This document shows, piece by piece, positions 1 through 10,551 of a stretch of 64,000 bases of DNA. A model generated the notes under the pieces. That model was not told the origin of the DNA, made no database searches, and saw nothing but the letters and a program-made list of their open reading frames with translations. The number at the start of each line of letters is the position of its first letter. The first letter of the stretch is position 1. Position numbers and translations under genes: made by a program. The DNA is from Globisporangium splendens (taxonomy: Eukaryota > Oomycota > Peronosporomycetes > Pythiales > Pythiaceae), in contig VFIW01000007.1 in the NCBI GenBank assembly GCA_006386115.1, positions 902,693 through 966,692 on the forward strand, written 5' to 3'.

Positions 1-171
1 ATCACGACCATTGGCCGAGCGGCACTGCAACAAGCGGCACTCCACTTCAACGGCCTGCGCGCCACCACCAATGATATCAACAGCAGCAGCAGCAGCAGCG
101 CCAGGAGTGATGGTCGCGGTCTGAGGAGCTCACCCAGTAACCCTCTGTCCATCTCCTTTGACACCATCTGA
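1..171 (+). CDS. possible 3' end of an upstream gene (partial)
   Basis: Frame 1 is open from the first base of the window to a TGA at 169-171, 56 codons including a run of serines encoded by AGC repeats. No start is visible, so it can only be the tail of a gene beginning to the left. The low-complexity serine stretch and the short length make this weak; it could equally be promoter DNA of the GMP synthase gene. No family recognised. Confidence 0.25.
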   Translation: MTTIGRAALQQAALHFNGLRATTNDINSSSSSSARSDGRGLRSSPSNPLSISFDTI

Positions 172-208
172 TTGGCTGAAAAGGTCTTACAGAGCGGTGA
201 TTGGCTGA
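170..208 (+). promoter_or_regulatory. two inverted CCAAT boxes upstream of GMP synthase
   Basis: The 10-mer GATTGGCTGA occurs at 170-179 and again, perfectly, at 199-208. Its complement contains CCAAT, the NF-Y core. The second copy lies about 135 bases before the GMP synthase ATG. Two exact copies spaced 29 bases apart suggest a real promoter element; binding by NF-Y is inference. Confidence 0.4.
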
Positions 209-344
209 TTTGGAGGCGGCGTTTGAGTGGACTGGCACGTGAGAGGGTGTGTGTCGAAGTTGTGAGGCCGCCAGATCACATCGCAAGGCAAAACGGAATT
301 CGACTCGAAGAGCAAACCACTCCCGAATCTGAGAACTCGCAGCC

Positions 345-2092
345 ATGTCGGACTCCCCAGTGACCAACCGCCCGCAAGTCGCGATCCTGGACTTTGGCTC
401 GCAATACAGCCACCTCATCGCCCGTCGTGTGCGAGGTAAGCGTCATGCTGCTCGAACGGTTTCTATCGTGTGCATGGTGTCGATGTTGACGTTTGGTTGT
501 GAAACGATGTAGAACTCCACGTGTTCTGTGAGCTGTACTCGTGCCTCGTCGACGTCGAAGAGCTCCAGAAGCACAAGCTCACTGGTGTCATCCTCTCGGG
601 TGGTCCAAACTCGGTCTTCGACGAAGGCGCGCCGCACGTCAAGCCTGGCGTCTGGAAGCTCATTGAAGAACTCAAGCTCCCTGTGCTTGGTGCGTATTCT
701 GATACGTGGTACTACTGTCTCGTCTATGGCGAAATGCTGCAAAAATGTTGACTGTTTTGTATTTTGTGATGACGTAAAGGTATCTGCTACGGTCTCCAGG
801 AATTGGCCTTCACCAACAACGGAACTGTTGCGCCATGCGAGCACCGTGAGTACGGCAAGGCCATCGTGACCAAGAACGGCAACCCAACTGCTGGTCTCTT
901 CGACGGTCTTCCAGACGAATTCCAGGTGTGGATGAGCCACGGTGACAAGCTTATCACTTGCCCAACTGGCTTCGTTGACATCGCCACCACCGAGAACTCG
1001 CAGCACGCGGCCATTGTCAACACGGAGAAGAAGTTCTACGGTATTCAATTCCACCCAGAGGTGACCCACTCGCCACTCGGAAAGAACATCTTGAAGAACT
1101 TCGTCGTCAACATCTGTGGTTCGCCAACCGACTGGGACATGAAGAACATCGCGGACGCTTTCATCGAAGAAGTGCGCACCCGCGTTGGCCCAGATGGACA
1201 CGTCATCGGTGCGGTCAGTGGTGGTGTTGACTCTTCGGTTGCCGCCGTCCTTCTCCAACGTGCTCTTGGTGACCGTTTCCACGCCGTCTTGATCGACAAC
1301 GGTCTTCTCCGTCAGAACGAAGCCGCTGAGGTCGTTGAACGTCTGCAGAAGAAGCTCGGCATCAACCTGAAGTGCATTGACGCTTCGGAGCGCTTCCTCA
1401 CGGCGCTCAAGGGTGTCACTGAACCAGAGACCAAGCGAAAGACCATCGGCAACCTCTTCATCGATTTATTCCAAGAAGAAGCCAAGCGTATTGGCCACTC
1501 AGTGGACTTCTTGTTGCAGGGCACTTTGTACCCTGATGTGATCGAAAGTATCTCGTACAAGGGACCATCTGCCACGATCAAGACCCACCACAACGTCGGT
1601 GGTCTTCCAGAAAAGATGCACTTGAAGCTGATCGAGCCATTGCGTGAGCTCTTCAAGGATGAAGTCCGTGAACTTGGTATGGCTTTGGGCATTGACGAAG
1701 AGAGTGTGTGGCGCCACCCATTCCCAGGTCCAGGTCTTGCGATCCGTGTGCTTGGCGAAATCACGAAGGAGGCGCTCGACACGCTCCGTCAAGCTGACAC
1801 GATCTTCCTTGATGAACTCCGCAAGGGCGGCCACTACAAGACGACCGGCCAGGCGTTCTGCGTGTTGCTCCCAGTCAAGTCTGTCGGTGTCATGGGTGAT
1901 GGCCGTACCTACGAAAAGGTGATTGCCATTCGCGCGGTCAGTACTTCGGACTACATGACCGCGGACTGGTACCACATGCCATACGAAGTGTTGGGTCGCA
2001 TGTCAAACCGCATCATCAACGAAGTGCGTGGCGTGAACCGTGTGGTGTACGACATCTCGTCGAAGCCTCCAGCTACGATCGAGTGGGAATAG
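345..2092 (+). CDS. GMPS: GMP synthase (glutamine-hydrolysing)
   Basis: Makes GMP from XMP, ATP and glutamine in the cytosolic purine pathway. Three exons: 345-435, 513-689, 780-2092, joined by GT-AG introns of 77 and 90 bases, giving 526 aa, the usual length of the family. The N-terminal class I glutamine amidotransferase part has the nucleophile Cys92 (GICYGLQ) and His181/Glu183 (FHPEV). The ATP pyrophosphatase part has the PP-loop SGGVDSS at 236-242, and the dimerisation domain ends in IEWE. The ATG at 345 opens the conserved N-terminus ([12 protein letters not shown]). Splicing is supported by continuity of the family sequence across both junctions ([12 protein letters not shown] and LPVLGICYG). 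The gene appears intact. Confidence 0.96.
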
Positions 2093-2734
2093 ATTGATTG
2101 CGACGCCCTTGTTTCTGAGTGTGAACGGAAGAACTCAGGGCAGAAGCGAGCGGAGAGAGAAAGGAGAGTACATTTGAGTCCAGGCTTTTCATTCAGTATA
2201 TAAAATATAGCGCGGCATATGCAGTGTTGGCATGTGTGCACTGACGGCGTTCTGGATGGCATCAAACTTGGAGAATGGGATGTGAATCCATGCCCAAGTG
2301 ATCCCAGCCCGAGCTCGCTGCCAGTGCACGCATGCGACCAGCACACAGGATAGAAAATAGGAACGTGCACGCTTTGTAGACAGCAGTTCATAGAGAGCAC
2401 ATATACACATACACACAACGAATTCGTAATTTAGATTGCGCTTTGCATCATCGTGTTCCTGGTTGCTGTCCGTGAAGGACCAAAAATGCATACAGGATGA
2501 CCTCATTTCTTTTTGTCCTCTACCTCAGTAAATCCGTGGCTCTAAGTCGTAGCAATTGTGCGGCAACAAGCTCGGTCTCATTCGTTAACACCCTTTCTTT
2601 GATCACCTCCGCATTGATGAGCTCTGTGCACTTTCACCAAAGTCTACTGTGAAAAGGTTTGAAGTTGCCACTAAGTACGCTATACGTACCTAGCGAGTAA
2701 CTGTTCTCCCTTTCAGCACAACAGAAGAAAGCAA
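2093..2734. other. intergenic: GMP synthase 3' flank and MFS promoter
   Basis: 642 bases with no convincing gene. Open frames on the minus strand here run into the GMP synthase coding region and have no family features. An AT-rich stretch near 2197-2211 may belong to the 3' end of GMP synthase. Confidence 0.5.
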
Positions 2735-4372
2735 ATGGCGCCACCACTGCCGTCCGCAGGCGCTCGCGCTGCTATTGATGCCGCACGCAGTGACGCACAA
2801 CACGCAGCACATGCGCCAGACGTGCGAGCGCCGTTCATCGCTGACAATGACGCGCGCGACACCGACCTGGAGAAGCCGCTGCTAGCATCCAAAGACGCAG
2901 AATTCGTCCGACACGCCGCCACAGCGTCGCCACGGAGAAGAGGTGTCCTCAAGGCGTTGTTTCCCGAGCTCACGTCGCAGGGCGTGATCATCCTGCTGTG
3001 CCTGATCAACCTGGTGAACTACGTGGACCGCGGCATCATCCCGGGTGCGCCCGAGAAGTTCGAACACTTCATCTCGCGCACGCTGCACATCGACGTGACG
3101 CAGCAGTCACTGTACCTGGGCATCCTCGCGTCCGCGTTCATCGCGAGCTACTCTGTGTGCACGATGGTGTTCGGGTACCTGGCGCTCACGCACCGACCAT
3201 TCCGCACGATCGCGTTCGGCATGTCCATGTGGGTGCTCGCCGTGATCGTGTGCGGCTTTGCCAAGTACATGGAGAGCTACTATGTGCTGCTCTTCGGCCG
3301 CATCCTCTCGGGTGTCGGCGAGGCCTCGTTCCAGTGCAACGCGACGCCGTTCATCGACACGTATGCGCCGAAGGAGAAGCGCGCGCTGTATATGGGCATC
3401 TTCTTGGCGTCGATCACCGTCGGGACTGCGCTCGGGTACGTCTACGGCTCGAGTCTGGCGTCGTTGTCGTCGTTCGGCTGGAGCGCCGCGTTCTTTCTCG
3501 AAGGCGCGCTCATGGTCGCGCTCATCCTCGCGTGTCTGGTGTGCGTTCCCGCAGAGCTCGATGTCGTGCCCAAGGACCACAGCCACCAGGTAGACAAGAA
3601 GTCCGGCCACGAGTCCAAGAGCAGCAGATCGTTTGTGGCCGAGTGGTGGGCCATCTTCAGCAACCCGACATTCGTGCTGGTGGTGCTGGGCCATGCCGCG
3701 TACACGTTCTCGCTCGCGGCACTGAGCGTGTTCAGCCCCGTGATCTTCATCGGTCTGGGGCTGTTTAAGACCGAGACGCAGGTATCGATGGTGTTTGGCG
3801 GGATCATCGTGGTCACCGGCACGATCGGGACTCCCCTGGGTGGCATCTTTGTCGACCGATTACTAAAGCGCAAGGCCAAAGACTGGCGCTGTTACGTGTC
3901 AGTGGCGTCGCTGTTTTGCTTTGCGCTCATCGCTGAGGCGTTGGCGCTGATCATGATGCTGTTTACAGGCGTCAAGTACGTGTTTCTGGGGTTCCTGGCA
4001 TGCTGTTTCCTGTTTCTGTGCGCGCTGTCGCCGGCCGAGACCATCGCGGTGATGGAGCTCTTCCCAGCGTCGCGTCGATCCATGGCGATCGCCGCCAATA
4101 CGCTCGTCATCCACGCGCTGGGCGATGTGCCGTCGCCGATCATCCTGGGGTGGCTCAAAGATACGTGGGCACCTCGCTGCGGTACCGTCGAGATCGACGG
4201 CGAGGCGAAGCTGAACCCGGACTGCTGGAAGGACCGCGCGGGGCTGCGGGATGTGCTGCTCTTCGCGGTGCTGTGGCTTGTGTGGGCCGTGCTGCTCTGG
4301 GGCGCCGCGCTCGTGGTCATCAAGCGCATCCAGCGGCATAAGAGCAGCGCAAGCACTGCGTCCCGTGTATGA
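2735..4372 (+). CDS. spinster-like major facilitator transporter
   Basis: A single-exon 545-aa membrane protein of the MFS, Spns (spinster) type. After a soluble N-terminus of about 70 residues there are about twelve hydrophobic segments. Typical marks are NYVDRGIIPG after TM1, GRILSGVGEASF in TM4-5, APKEKRALYMG in the next loop, PLGGIFVDRLLKRK in the central loop, and LFPASRRSMAIA in the second half. Spinster relatives move sphingolipids or lysophospholipids out of lysosomes or cells; the substrate here cannot be read from sequence. The LCB2 cluster further right makes sphingolipid bases, but any link is speculative. A close paralogue lies at 10552-12147 on the other strand. The ATG at 2735 follows an A-rich context. 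Confidence 0.88.
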   Translation: MAPPLPSAGARAAIDAARSDAQHAAHAPDVRAPFIADNDARDTDLEKPLLASKDAEFVRHAATASPRRRGVLKALFPELTSQGVIILLCLINLVNYVDRGIIPGAPEKFEHFISRTLHIDVTQQSLYLGILASAFIASYSVCTMVFGYLALTHRPFRTIAFGMSMWVLAVIVCGFAKYMESYYVLLFGRILSGVGEASFQCNATPFIDTYAPKEKRALYMGIFLASITVGTALGYVYGSSLASLSSFGWSAAFFLEGALMVALILACLVCVPAELDVVPKDHSHQVDKKSGHESKSSRSFVAEWWAIFSNPTFVLVVLGHAAYTFSLAALSVFSPVIFIGLGLFKTETQVSMVFGGIIVVTGTIGTPLGGIFVDRLLKRKAKDWRCYVSVASLFCFALIAEALALIMMLFTGVKYVFLGFLACCFLFLCALSPAETIAVMELFPASRRSMAIAANTLVIHALGDVPSPIILGWLKDTWAPRCGTVEIDGEAKLNPDCWKDRAGLRDVLLFAVLWLVWAVLLWGAALVVIKRIQRHKSSASTASRV

Positions 4373-4583
4373 TGTGGCTGCCTAAGAACATGCGTTCCTG
4401 CTGCATGATGTGAATACACGACAGGTGCACGCTCAATCTATTGTGTGTTTGTGTGTCTGTGGTGGAAAGAAAGTCTTATGCATTGTTTGGCAGGAAACCT
4501 CATATAAATTAAGCATCTCCGATCGAGTTTTATCGCTTGTACGTTCTTTCTCTTCCTGCTTTCCTCTCGTTCTAGTTTAAAGC

Positions 4584-7500
4584 TCAGTTCTGGGCACTAC
4601 CACTCTCTTCGTCTTCTTGCTTAATGGACTCACCCACAGTCGCCTCCGCCATTTTCACGTCCATTGCGTCGTCCTGGCCACCAGATGCATCGCAATGCAG
4701 CCCAATGCATTCACACACTTCCTCCGACAGATTCGCTGCTGTGCCATCACCACCCTCTTCCTTCACAAATTCACAGAGCAGTGCACGCAGATCGGGCTCA
4801 TCGTCCAGCACCACACGAAGCTGCGTCACGGGCAGTTTGTGCAGCAAAAGCGGGAACGACGCTGGCTGGATCAGCGCCGCGCACTTGACGAAGCCCTTCC
4901 AGAGCGCGTCCTCCATCTCCCACACGTGTCTTTCCACAAGGATCTCCAGCAACGCCGTCATGTCCTGCTGCAGGTTCGGGTACGCCGTGACACTCAGGAT
5001 CAGAGTGCGCAGCGCCAACTTCGAGATCTTCTCGTCCTGCACGAGCACGCGACATACGTGGAGCAGCACATCCGAGGGGAACGCGTGGCGGTGCTCGACG
5101 CACAGGTTGATGGCCTGGATCACCTTCTTCTGCATCGCCGGCTCGCTCTTGAGGTCTACGTGGTGCAGTGCCACGAGCAGATCAATAGGCGCCACGACCT
5201 GCGGCGGCATGGCCTCGAGCAGCTTCGTGATCGCGACCGAGAGTCGTGGCGGAGGCAGCAACAGCAGTGGTGGCAGTAACGGGAACAAAGTCTCGGCGCG
5301 GATGCTTGGCAGGATCGGGATCAGCACCGAGATGCTGTCGGGGATCTGCGCATGCGCATGGTACAGACCGAGCACTTGCTGCACCAACTCCTCCGTCGCC
5401 GCTGCATCTTCACTGCTGCTGCGCGTACGCACGGACAAGATCTGGATGATGTGGCACACGAGACCGAGCGCATTCGCCTCGAAGCCATGCAACTGCACCA
5501 CGACGTTCGACGTGCCGCCGCGCTGCTTCAGGTGCTTGATGAGCTTCTCGATCGCGTGGAAGATCACCTGACGCACCGACTCGGACGCGTGCGCGTACGC
5601 CGCGATGACGTGCACCAACAGCGTCGGCTTCTTTGCACACAACGCCAGGTACAATTCAATGCGTCGCAGCGTTTCCGGTTCGTCGTTGTCCACGGGTTTC
5701 GAGAGCTGCATGTCCTGCTCATGCTGCGCCGCAAAGGCAAGCAATTCGGTCGCCAGCGCTTGCTCTGATGCCTGCATGGCACGAAGCTGCGCGTCCAGCC
5801 ATGCAGACTGGTTGACCGACGATTTCGTGTCAACCGGCGCTTTCTCTTCTGCTTCTGTAGCTATAGCAGCGGATGCCTCCACATCAACGTCACCTTCTGC
5901 CGCTGTGTCTGTCGTGTTCGATTCTTCATCTTGGTCTTCACTGACTGTGACTGTTTGCAGCGAATGCACCAAATGAATCGCAAACTTCTCGATCGGTTCC
6001 TTCAACGGCTCCAGTGCGTACAACTGGTTCGCGACACAGCGAATGGATGAGTTGCGGCACTTTTCATCGTCATGGCACGTGTACCGCAGCAGCATGCGCA
6101 GCGCGGGTGTCTGGCTCACAGCGCGCTCTCTGATCAGATCACGCAACACTGTGATGCCGAGCACGACGCCATTCGGCTCGTCAAAGAGCTTGGCGAGCAC
6201 CACGAGCATCTCGGTCGTGATACGTGGCAGCTGCAGCACCAGAGCGCCAAAGAGCTTCTTGTCGCTCGCCGATGACAGATCCATCTTCTGGAGCAGCGTG
6301 CCGAAGAAATACGCCACGGCTTTGCGGTACAGCGCGTCTGTCGGCACCAACATCGGACTTTGTTCCGTAGTACTCACCTGGCACGTCGTGAAGCGCGTAT
6401 ATTCGTGGTAGAGCAGCGCAGTTGCAAGTGTCGAGCGCACGGCGTAATCTTCGAGCACGAACGCCAAGATCGTCTTGTACACGGCTGGAAGAGCGACTGT
6501 TAACTGGTCCTGCTGTTGTTCAGACACAATCGGCTGGTTGCGCTCGTCTGTGAGCAGGAGCCACGGACTCGAGGCAAGTCTGCAGAGCACGCTTTCGCGC
6601 AGTTGCTCGTCGCCACGGATCGTGACGCCGTATTCGTTCTCGAGGATGCGCGCGAGCGCCGCGACGGCCATTTCGCGGCACCAGACGCCGTCCACGGGCT
6701 TGAGAAACACCTGCACCACGTTGTCCTCGGTGACTGAGATGAGCGGCTCGGCCACAGACGACGCGTTCTTCGAGATCCAGTCGCTGACCTCGTCCACAGC
6801 CTCGGCGTCGTCAAAGATGCGCACGAGCGCCGGCTGCTCCTGCTGCAGCTGGGCCGCGATCCGAGGATCACGTCGTCTTCGCGGATCGCGCATGCGCTTG
6901 TTGCTGTTCTCGATCGCGAGCACAGACGACGGTGTCGCGAGGCGCGCGAGCAGCACCACCATGCGCGCCTTGAGCTCACTGGGCGTGAGGTCCAACTTGA
7001 GGTTCGCCGGAGGGGGACTCGGGAATTCGGACGCAAAGCTCTCGAGCACCAGATTCACGACGGTCGACGACGCCATGTTCACGATACCTTCGTGTGTGAT
7101 GGCGACTGGTGGACTCGTTGTGGTTGATGCTGAAGCCGCGGGGATACTACTGCTATTCGGACCGCCACTGCTGCTGTCGCCGATGCGATGACGCTTGTTC
7201 GTGTCGTTCTTGACTCGTTCCGTCATCGTCTGTGCCGATCGCTTGCCGATCCTCGTCTTTGAGAGTGGTGTCCCCGTCACGTACTTGCGGCGCGGTACCT
7301 TGCTGTTGCTGATGGCGCGGAACGCGCGCTCCGAGGCGCCGAGCGCGATCAGACACTCGGTGACCTCGTCCGCGAACGCCTGCGCACCAGGGTGGCTCAG
7401 CAGCTTGACGAGGTTCGCCTTGAGCGTCGCGTGCACGACGCCCGTGTCCGAAATGCTGTTGTCGTAATTCTGGAGCGCGACGAGCGTCGGAAGGATCTGC

Positions 7501-8360
7501 GCCATGAAGTGCGGGCGCAGCGCTGCGATCAGCGAGAGCGAGTTGAGCGCCACGCACCATTCGCGCTTCCCCAGTGACCCGGAACTCTCTAAACCTCTAC
7601 TGAGGCGCGCACACATGCGCTCAACAACCAGGCCACCGAGCTTCTCTAATGCGCTTTTCTCGAGCACTGGATGCGCAGATGACGATGCAATGCGGTCGAG
7701 CGTGACGTCGTCGGGCTGCACGTTCGAGCGCGCTGGGTCGCGGTACATGGCGGCATCCTTGGACACGGAGAGCAGCAGCGCCGCACACTCGAGGAGCTTC
7801 CACGCACGCAGCCACACCAGCACGCTGCGGTTGTTGTTGTTCGCGTCAGAGGCGCCGCCGATGGGAGCCAGCGGCGCCGTCGCCACGATCTCCATCGCCT
7901 GCTCCACTGTGCTCGTCACAGCGACCCAGAGCGCGCGCTTCTGCTCAATAAGCGCAATATCACTGTCGCTACTGCTGTCGTTGGCGTACACGAAGGCCTG
8001 CGAGAGACTCGAGAGCGCCAACTGGATGGCGCTCAGCACGTTCTTCTCGGTCGTGAAGCTCAGCATGAGCAGCGTGCTGCTCACGTCGTACACGTCGCGC
8101 AGGAACGCGGGGCTGCGCTTGGCGGACTGGTTGAGGAACTGGAGCACGGCCGCGACGAGCGCCGCGTTCTGGTGTTGCGCCAGCGTGGTCATAAAGGGCA
8201 TCGCGGCGTGCAGCAGCGCGTGTGCGTCGCCCGACGGATCGCGGTGGAACGCGAGCTCCTGCACGCGCTGGAAGAGCGCGCACTGGTTCGCGTTCGAGCC
8301 ACTCGTGGGAACGTCGCCCAGCAGCGCCAGCATCTCTCGCTCGAGCGCCGGGAGCTCCAT
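4584..8360 (-). CDS. SYMPK: symplekin, pre-mRNA 3'-end processing scaffold
   Basis: A long intronless gene of 1258 aa from the ATG at 8360. The frame stays open to 8480, but those 40 extra residues are atypical, whereas MELPALEREML is a sensible start. Symplekin is the HEAT-repeat scaffold of the cleavage and polyadenylation machinery in the nucleus. The N-terminal third is helical HEAT-like sequence. The middle carries a low-complexity linker with basic stretches such as KRMRDPRRRRDPR. Residues about 1015-1195 match the symplekin C-terminal domain, with landmarks DLLVALHHVD, AINLCVEHR, VERHVWEMEDALWKGFVKC and LRVVLDD. An acidic tail follows. It is divergent from ARP1 across a 420-base promoter and convergent with the MFS gene. 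Confidence 0.9.
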   Translation of the reverse strand: MELPALEREMLALLGDVPTSGSNANQCALFQRVQELAFHRDPSGDAHALLHAAMPFMTTLAQHQNAALVAAVLQFLNQSAKRSPAFLRDVYDVSSTLLMLSFTTEKNVLSAIQLALSSLSQAFVYANDSSSDSDIALIEQKRALWVAVTSTVEQAMEIVATAPLAPIGGASDANNNNRSVLVWLRAWKLLECAALLLSVSKDAAMYRDPARSNVQPDDVTLDRIASSSAHPVLEKSALEKLGGLVVERMCARLSRGLESSGSLGKREWCVALNSLSLIAALRPHFMAQILPTLVALQNYDNSISDTGVVHATLKANLVKLLSHPGAQAFADEVTECLIALGASERAFRAISNSKVPRRKYVTGTPLSKTRIGKRSAQTMTERVKNDTNKRHRIGDSSSGGPNSSSIPAASASTTTSPPVAITHEGIVNMASSTVVNLVLESFASEFPSPPPANLKLDLTPSELKARMVVLLARLATPSSVLAIENSNKRMRDPRRRRDPRIAAQLQQEQPALVRIFDDAEAVDEVSDWISKNASSVAEPLISVTEDNVVQVFLKPVDGVWCREMAVAALARILENEYGVTIRGDEQLRESVLCRLASSPWLLLTDERNQPIVSEQQQDQLTVALPAVYKTILAFVLEDYAVRSTLATALLYHEYTRFTTCQVSTTEQSPMLVPTDALYRKAVAYFFGTLLQKMDLSSASDKKLFGALVLQLPRITTEMLVVLAKLFDEPNGVVLGITVLRDLIRERAVSQTPALRMLLRYTCHDDEKCRNSSIRCVANQLYALEPLKEPIEKFAIHLVHSLQTVTVSEDQDEESNTTDTAAEGDVDVEASAAIATEAEEKAPVDTKSSVNQSAWLDAQLRAMQASEQALATELLAFAAQHEQDMQLSKPVDNDEPETLRRIELYLALCAKKPTLLVHVIAAYAHASESVRQVIFHAIEKLIKHLKQRGGTSNVVVQLHGFEANALGLVCHIIQILSVRTRSSSEDAAATEELVQQVLGLYHAHAQIPDSISVLIPILPSIRAETLFPLLPPLLLLPPPRLSVAITKLLEAMPPQVVAPIDLLVALHHVDLKSEPAMQKKVIQAINLCVEHRHAFPSDVLLHVCRVLVQDEKISKLALRTLILSVTAYPNLQQDMTALLEILVERHVWEMEDALWKGFVKCAALIQPASFPLLLHKLPVTQLRVVLDDEPDLRALLCEFVKEEGGDGTAANLSEEVCECIGLHCDASGGQDDAMDVKMAEATVGESIKQEDEESGSAQN

Positions 8361-8780
8361 GGACGCAGGCAGAAGGAGGGAGACGAAGAGCAGCGGAAGG
8401 TGGGAATGTGGCGTCGATGGTGCTTTCTCTGTAGGCGGTAGTGGCTCTAGCGTTGATCCTCCCTCAATACCAATGCACAATGCAATGCATTATTGATACC
8501 GGTACAATACCAGTCCATTCCTTCACAGTAAAAATGCCTTTTTTGTTTCGGAAGCTGATGCCTTTGTCGAATACTCAGACTGTGACGACTCCACAGTGTT
8601 GCAAAACAATGATCCTGCAAAAAGACTGCTTTGCATCTCGTTCTGATTCTATCCAGTCACCCAAATATCCACTGTCTGTGTCTTTGCTTTCCATTCCCCC
8701 TCTTTCAAGATCGTTGCTTTGAAGCTCGCTATATCATCATTATTACCAGACGAAGAAGAGAAGACGACACTAGCAGGACG
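8361..8780. promoter_or_regulatory. divergent promoter region, symplekin / ARP1
   Basis: 420 bases between two head-to-head ATGs must hold the promoters and 5' leaders of both genes. It contains a direct repeat of AATACCA (8467 and 8505 area) and a pyrimidine-rich stretch before ARP1. No TATA box is evident. Confidence 0.5.
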
Positions 8781-10155
8781 ATGGCGAACGCGGTGCTGGG
8801 CAACCAGCCGCTGGTGATCGACAACGGCAGCGGGCTTATGAAGGCGGGCTTCGCGGGCGGCGAGACGCCGACCGTGGTGTTCCCGTCGTTCGTGGGCCAG
8901 ACCAAGCACACACGCATGATGCCTGGCGGCGCGTACGAGGGCGGCGACACATTCGTGGGCAACCGCGTGCAGCACCACCGCGGGCTCTTTAAGATCCAGT
9001 ACGCCATGGAGCACGGCATCGTGCGCGACTGGAACAGCATGCACCGGATATGGCAGCACGTGTACTCGAAGGACATGCTGAACGTGCAGAGCGAGGACCA
9101 CCCGGTGCTGCTCACCGAGGCGCCGCTCAACCCCGTGCAGAACCGCCAGCGCGCCGGCGAGGTGTTCTTCGAGGCGTTCAACGTGCCGTCGCTCTTCGTG
9201 TCGCCGCAGGCTGTGCTCAGTCTCTACGCGTCGGGCCGCACGACGGGCGTGGTGCTGGACGTCGGCGACGGTGTCTGCCACGTCGTGCCGGTCTACGAGT
9301 CGTTCACGTTGCCGCACGCGATCACGCGTCTGGACGTCGCGGGGCGAGACGTCACGGCCCACTTGCAGCTGCTGTTGCGCCGTGCGGGCTACAACTTCCA
9401 GACGTCGGCTGAGCGCGAGATCGTGCGCGAGATCAAGGAGAAGCTCTGCTACGTCGCGTTCAATCCGGCCAAGGAGGAGCAGCTCGAGGCTGAAAAGTCT
9501 GCGATCGCCGTCAAGGACCTACTGAGCTCGTCCAAGACGAAAGCAGGGTCTGCACCGTCGGACGATGCGTCTGCGTACTACCTGCCCGACGGCACGCTAC
9601 TGAATGTGAGTGTGGCTTGGTGGTTCAACTGTGCTGATGGCAATGTCTAATGCTGTTGTGTATGGATCTGCGTAGATTGGCGCCGAGAAGTTCCGTGCGC
9701 CTGAAGTGCTCTTCCGCCCAGAGATCATTGGGTCCGAGGGAGGAGGTGAGTGCTGGTCGCTGACACCTTGAGAAAGATACTTTTTTTTTGTGTGTGTGTT
9801 GATTCCTACTCGTACTCACTGTGTTACTGCTACTGCCTACTTAGGTGTGCACGAGTGCCTCGTGCAGGCGATTATGAAGTCGGACATGGATTTGCGGAAG
9901 ACGCTGTTCTCACAGATCATCCTCTCGGGCGGCTCGACGATGTTCCCCGGCTTCGGGGACCGACTGCTGGCGGAAGTGCGGAAAAAAGCTCCCAAGGACA
10001 TCAAGATCCGCATCTCGGCGCCGCCCACGCGTCTGTACTCGACGTGGATCGGCGGCTCCATCCTCGCGTCGCTCGCGACGTTCAAGAACATGTGGATCAC
10101 GAAGAGCGAGTACGAGGAGTACGGCGCGTCTATCCTGCACCGAAAGGCGCTGTAG
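8781..10155 (+). CDS. ARP1: actin-related protein 1 (centractin), dynactin filament subunit
   Basis: ARP1 forms the short actin-like filament of dynactin, the dynein adaptor. Exons 8781-9605, 9676-9745 and 9845-10155, with GT-AG introns of 70 and 99 bases, give 401 aa. Actin-fold landmarks: [15 protein letters not shown] (phosphate loop), PMEHGIV-like [33 protein letters not shown], the second loop [15 protein letters not shown], and [12 protein letters not shown]. The C-terminus HRKAL is ARP1-like, as is [10 protein letters not shown]. Conventional actin is excluded by these ARP1 signatures. Compared with the animal protein there is an extra Ser/Ala-rich stretch of about 24 residues near 242-265, just before YYLPDG. 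The ATG at 8781 is chosen because upstream codons are not conserved. Confidence 0.95.
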
Positions 10156-10551
10156 AGACTCGAGAACAATCAACTACACATGCGCGTACACAAGCAGGCA
10201 CACACGAAAAGCAGGATTACAGTGGCAATGGTTGACGAGAGTGAGTAGGTCGTGCCACTTTTTTTTTTGAGTAAATATGAATGGGGAACTGAAATGGACG
10301 GCGCGAAGTTATTTTGCTCGGTTGTGCCAGATTGCAGCTGCCAGCTTCCAATGCAAAGCGACCGAGAGACGTCAAACTATCGACGCACAGGTAAACAGCA
10401 ACGCATTGATGATCATTTATTACATTGTAACGGGGAACTGCCGCTATGTGAATATCCCTTGACGATGAAGGGTACTTGGAAATTGAACTTCGAGGACTAA
10501 AAACCCTCCCCAACGTGGCCACGTTGAAGAACCGACACAAACGAAGAGCTC
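10156..10551. other. intergenic between convergent ARP1 and MFS genes
   Basis: 396 bases holding two 3' flanks; no gene seen. Short open frames here overlap the flanks only. Confidence 0.5.

Noticed and set aside
443..1975. Long open frames on the minus strand of GMP synthase
   Set aside because: They mirror the third-codon bias of the real gene, lack any domain and overlap conserved coding sequence.
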